This document shows positions 60,330 through 64,000 of a stretch of 64,000 bases of DNA, in pieces. The stretch is taken from contig NC_079885.1 in NCBI RefSeq assembly GCF_029227915.1, forward strand, positions 22,817,001 through 22,881,000. Reading direction: 5' to 3'. Position numbers and translations under genes: made by a program. A model generated the notes under the pieces. The model saw nothing but the letters and a program-made list of their open reading frames with translations. It was not told the DNA's origin and ran no database searches. The stretch is from Hydractinia symbiolongicarpus. Its lineage: Eukaryota > Cnidaria > Hydrozoa > Anthoathecata > Hydractiniidae. Positions within the stretch are counted from its first letter, which is position 1; every line of letters starts with the position of its first letter.

Positions 60330-60925
60330 CAAAAGGCAAACATCCGCAAAGATAGCTTCCGACCATAAGGATTTTATAAATTCTTTCACGATCATATGCT
60401 TGGCACACTATACTCTTTCAGCTTCTTATTTTTTTGGGTTAGGGTTAGGGTTAGGGTTAGGAATGATCACTTTCGAAAGTATCTATTTTTGATTTAGAAG
60501 TTCTTTACTTCCTGTTTATTTCATTAAACTAATCATTTCAGCAACTGGTGCTAAGGCGTGTCTTTCATTGTTAGGGAAAACATGCAGATGCACTAAGGGA
60601 ATATAGATGATTGTTATCTGAAGGCCAAAACAGAAAGTACTGTATTTAAAAAAAATTGCGATTACCACAATTTCTTTTAAATATACCGAGTTATCTTACA
60701 GTCTAGGGATAATATAGGCTGGGACACAGCCTAGAAATTTTACAATCTTTTATCTTTTCCCATACGAATAGATGCCCAATATTTATTCCTGTTGCTAAAA
60801 AAGATATTGTTGTGCATTTTATGATCTAATTACACTTACCATTGACACTTTAAAGGGAGTTTAAGAAAAATGATGACGTCAATATTGATTTTTTGATGTC
60901 AAATCACTTCTTCTATTATGTTAAG
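60330..60925 (+). repeat. Segmental duplication, copy 2
   Basis: Diverged copy (~75-80% by eye) of 58250-58860, about 2.08 kb away in the same orientation. It is interrupted by a TTAGGG tract where copy 1 has unique sequence. Confidence 0.75.
60436..60461 (+). repeat. Interstitial telomeric repeat (TTAGGG)4
   Basis: Four uninterrupted GGGTTA units plus a partial, preceded by T7. Copy 1 of the duplication reads ATGGTTTGGAGCCAGT at this point. Confidence 0.95.
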
Positions 60926-61856
60926 TCTGTCAATACAAGCGAAACATAGGATGGTAATTTTAGTTTTGGTTTCTGTTGCAATTTTCTTTATTCCGCATAT
61001 CCAAAATTGTTTTGAATTACTTCAGATTTTTAATTTCTTGTGCACTTTCAAAAACAGGAGAAGAAACAAAATCCAAGTTGAAATAGAGATTCTGCCTAAA
61101 AAACTCCAAAACTTCTTTATTTTCATTTTTACACTTATGTTTTTTTTAAAAAATTTTTACGTTTATTCACATGCAGAAAGTAGAGCAGAATGATGTTTCA
61201 AATACATGAAAAACGCTATTTTGTTGTTTTGCTTTTACTCCCCTTAAACTGAACATTTTATGACTAATCCAAGGCAACACATTGTATGCTTTGACCGTAT
61301 GATATATTAAAACACAGTAAATGACAACACTAGAAAAGTATTTGTTCTTATGTCAACAGCAATTTGTCTTTGTAAATAAACAGTCTCAAATACCACTTGT
61401 CGCCAAATGATGTTGTTTGTCACAATAGAAACACTGGCTAATGTTAAGTGTGCAACATTGGTAAATACTTTTGGTATCCTGAAAATAATTTATTGCTCAT
61501 GTTTCTAAATATTTTTTAACTGCATGTGTTTTTGTTCATACGTAAGTACGTGCAGAAAATGATCTCAACCAGAATGGAATTGCACGAGTATCCCTCCCCT
61601 TCCACCCCGCCAATCCATCACATATTTCAGGTATTGCACTAGTAGGGGTTACGTGCTGCAACTTCACGGTTTTTTGCACATACTTCTTAGAAACATGTTA
61701 TTAAGAAAGGCCTGGCCTACAAGGTTGATATTTCTGCAGACGCTTCCAAACGTGTTTTGCAAACAACAAAGTTCTACTTGCTTAATCACAAAAAATCAAT
61801 ATTTCATGGATAAATATCTGGTGTAGCTTGTTAAAACCATTGTTCTTTTTATATAT
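60926..61856. other. Intergenic, nothing recognised
   Basis: The open frame at 60918-61193 is hydrophobic low-complexity sequence without a motif. Confidence 0.35.
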
Positions 61857-61989
61857 AAAAAAGAACATATAAAATTTACAATAAAATACACGAAGCTTTT
61901 CTTAAATAAAACTTTACATCTTCAAGATGTAAAGTTTTATTTAAGAAAAGCTTCGTGTATTTTATTGTAAATTTTATATGTTCTTTTTT
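61857..61989. repeat. 133-bp perfect palindrome with a one-base centre
   Basis: Two 66-bp arms match without a mismatch around a single C at 61923; the centre reads ACATCTTCAAGATGT. Beyond the arms, ATATATAA and TATATAAT extend the symmetry imperfectly. Confidence 0.97.
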
Positions 61990-64000
61990 TATATAATAAT
62001 CCTTCTATGGCGAAGAAAACAATTGTTCTTTTTGCAACAGCATTTTAATGGCATGTTTTAACCCAAACAGCTGGAATCAGGAGAATTTATGTTTGGACAA
62101 ATTGGATAATCACACAATGTCTACCATGCTCTTAGCGTGTTACGCAATTTAGTGGTTTTAACTGACCAACATTACTTGTTTAACAGATAAATTTAGATAT
62201 TGATGCACACACGAGGAAAAGTTTATTTCTAATTTAAAGTATGACGCCGTACCGGAATATTGCCTTTTTGTGGGAAGTTTCGGATAAAGTAAATAGCACT
62301 AAGCATTACCCAGAATTCAATTCTATTGTAGGTATAAAGATTGCATCTGCAATTCTGCGTCAACTAATAAGCTTGAGGAGACAAGGAAGTGCAGGTCCAA
62401 AGTAGAGGTACCATATCAAGTACAGTAAAGCATACCATACCAGGTCTTTATTATTCTATACCTTCTTATTGTTTCGATATTATGCTTTTAATTTTACTTT
62501 GTACGCGTTCTTACCTTTGCGCATACATCACAAACAGGTAGGATTTAGCTAAAAAATTGTGTAATAGATTTTTTATTATTCATTCTATGTCTTAGATATC
62601 ACCCATTAGAATCGGCATAAGCGTTTATTTACCACTTAACGCGGTTTAATAACCATATATTTCTACAGGTCCGCTATTACACAGACAGCAACAACCCTTT
62701 GTGGAAAGCTTTCGTAGAAAATAAAAAGTCATGTCTCGCGTGAAAATGTTACGTGCATATTTCTTAGAGTTTGTACACTGAAAAATCAAAACAGAAAAAA
62801 ATTCTTTATCCAGCCTATATAAAAGAAGTAATTCTACTCCTTTCGGAAAAGTAACCAAGTAAAAATATCCGAAAGGGAAATTACTGACAGATGTCACCCA
62901 GGTGTGTCAATGGAAATCTAGTTATTGACGTTAAAGAAACCGTTGTTAGCCTTGTAGGTGGTTTATGTATGTTCTGTATACGAAATCTTAAATTTTAGGA
63001 GAAGCGCAACGAGAGTTATGTGTAAATTCCAATGATTGCTAAAAATGAAAAAACGAAATCCGGTTGTGTTAGCTAATCACAACAAAAAGCATTTCACTGT
63101 AATAACTATTGTTATCTTTTGCTCTTTACTATTTTATTGATTTGCCCATATTCCAAGTGCATGATGATATTTTTCGCATGACCTCTTTTTACATAACAGA
63201 ATCCAATACCCTGCATTCCTTAAGAACGTTTGTGTAATTGTGTTAGTTTCTTGCATAATATATTTGAGTTTGAAATATTTATCTGTTCAAATTTATTCCT
63301 AGGACAGGGCCAATTCATGCGCATGCTAAATTGAAAAAAGGCACAAGAATCCATTGCAAATTATATTAAAACTCTCGCAAAACGTAAATGATGAGATATC
63401 AATGCTATAGCAGCCATAGCTGTCATTAAGCTTTAAGTTCAAGAAGAATCAGAAAATTCCTAATAGCATTGTCATGGCACAATTTACATATGAGGCAGAA
63501 AACTAGTCTGTTATAAAAATAGTATGTGTCAGTAGGTAAAGGAAAAAGTTGCATCAAGACGTATAAGAATTGTCTAAAGAGCGGTTAAAGGGTGGAAAGA
63601 TAATTAAAATATGTTAAAATTTATTGAGTTGTCCTGTGACTGTATAGATACGATATGCCAGAAAAATGAACACGATAGCCTTTATACTACATAAAAAAAC
63701 TGTTTCAATTGTATAGAAAGCGAAATCACGAAAACAAAAATTAGTGCTTTCGTACGATAAAAAATTTAAACTCAGCGGTTAACAAGACGCCTTGAAATAA
63801 AAGTTATTCTAGTATGCCAGTCAAGAATGTGATTAATATTCTACACACTAGCACTAAAGCTAAGTAGATTAAATCTCAAGGATGATAAACTGAAGTGTTG
63901 ATAAGAATCTAATTGCAGTTAGTTACGTCAACATAATGTGGGGCGTCAATATAGTGCAGCGACGCAAGAGAGTTGTTTGATGTGTGTTGGGAGTCAGATT
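61990..64000. other. Right end of the window, no gene recognised
   Basis: AT-rich. No exon, RNA gene or element I can support; it may hold promoter or intron sequence of a gene beyond the edge. Confidence 0.35.

Noticed and set aside
60436-60461. True telomere or fused chromosome end
   Set aside because: Only four units in one direction, embedded in a duplicated segment with unique sequence on both sides.

Overview
The window is AT-rich animal genomic DNA. It has small introns with GT/AG borders, single-copy genes separated by kilobases of repeats, TTAGGG telomere-type motifs, an astacin protease, a rhodopsin-like GPCR and animal haem peroxidases. From this mix I infer an invertebrate, most likely a cnidarian and perhaps a hydrozoan. 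That is inference; nothing in the sequence names the species.

Genes by region. 1-681 (-): 5' part of a class A GPCR that runs off the left edge. 7269-7916 (+): intronless SAM methyltransferase of the METTL27/WBSCR27 type. 11955-15554 (+): six-exon secreted astacin metalloprotease, with a ~770-bp TTC/GAA repeat in intron 3 and a one-base frame conflict at the exon 4/5 junction. 17168-19331 (-), 27161-29382 (+) and 46648-49364 (+): three five-exon paralogous secreted animal haem peroxidases with identical intron phases and a shared promoter. The first and third read through intact (588 aa); the middle one lost one base in exon 3. 35200-38655: a complete DNA transposon insertion with ~77-bp terminal inverted repeats and an exact 9-bp target-site duplication. 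It carries the C-terminal part of a DUF6589-like protein (+) and a convergent RecQ-like helicase (-) with a one-base frameshift.

The rest is mostly repeats. The most striking family is a short Helitron-like element: it starts TC, ends with an 8-bp-stem hairpin followed by CTAACGACTAG, and inserts between A and T. It occurs at least eight times, twice as direct head-to-tail joints (CTAG|TC), and some copies carry a long CCGT array. There are also fold-back elements, MITEs, a tRNA-derived SINE, an 18-bp minisatellite with a higher-order period, a 133-bp near-perfect palindrome, and a TTAGGG block inserted into one copy of a segmental duplication.

The genes do not form one pathway. The astacin and the peroxidases are both secreted extracellular enzymes. 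The peroxidases are a local tandem/inverted duplication cluster that probably shares regulation. Three separate one-base frame breaks in otherwise well-preserved genes suggest either recent decay or residual assembly indels.
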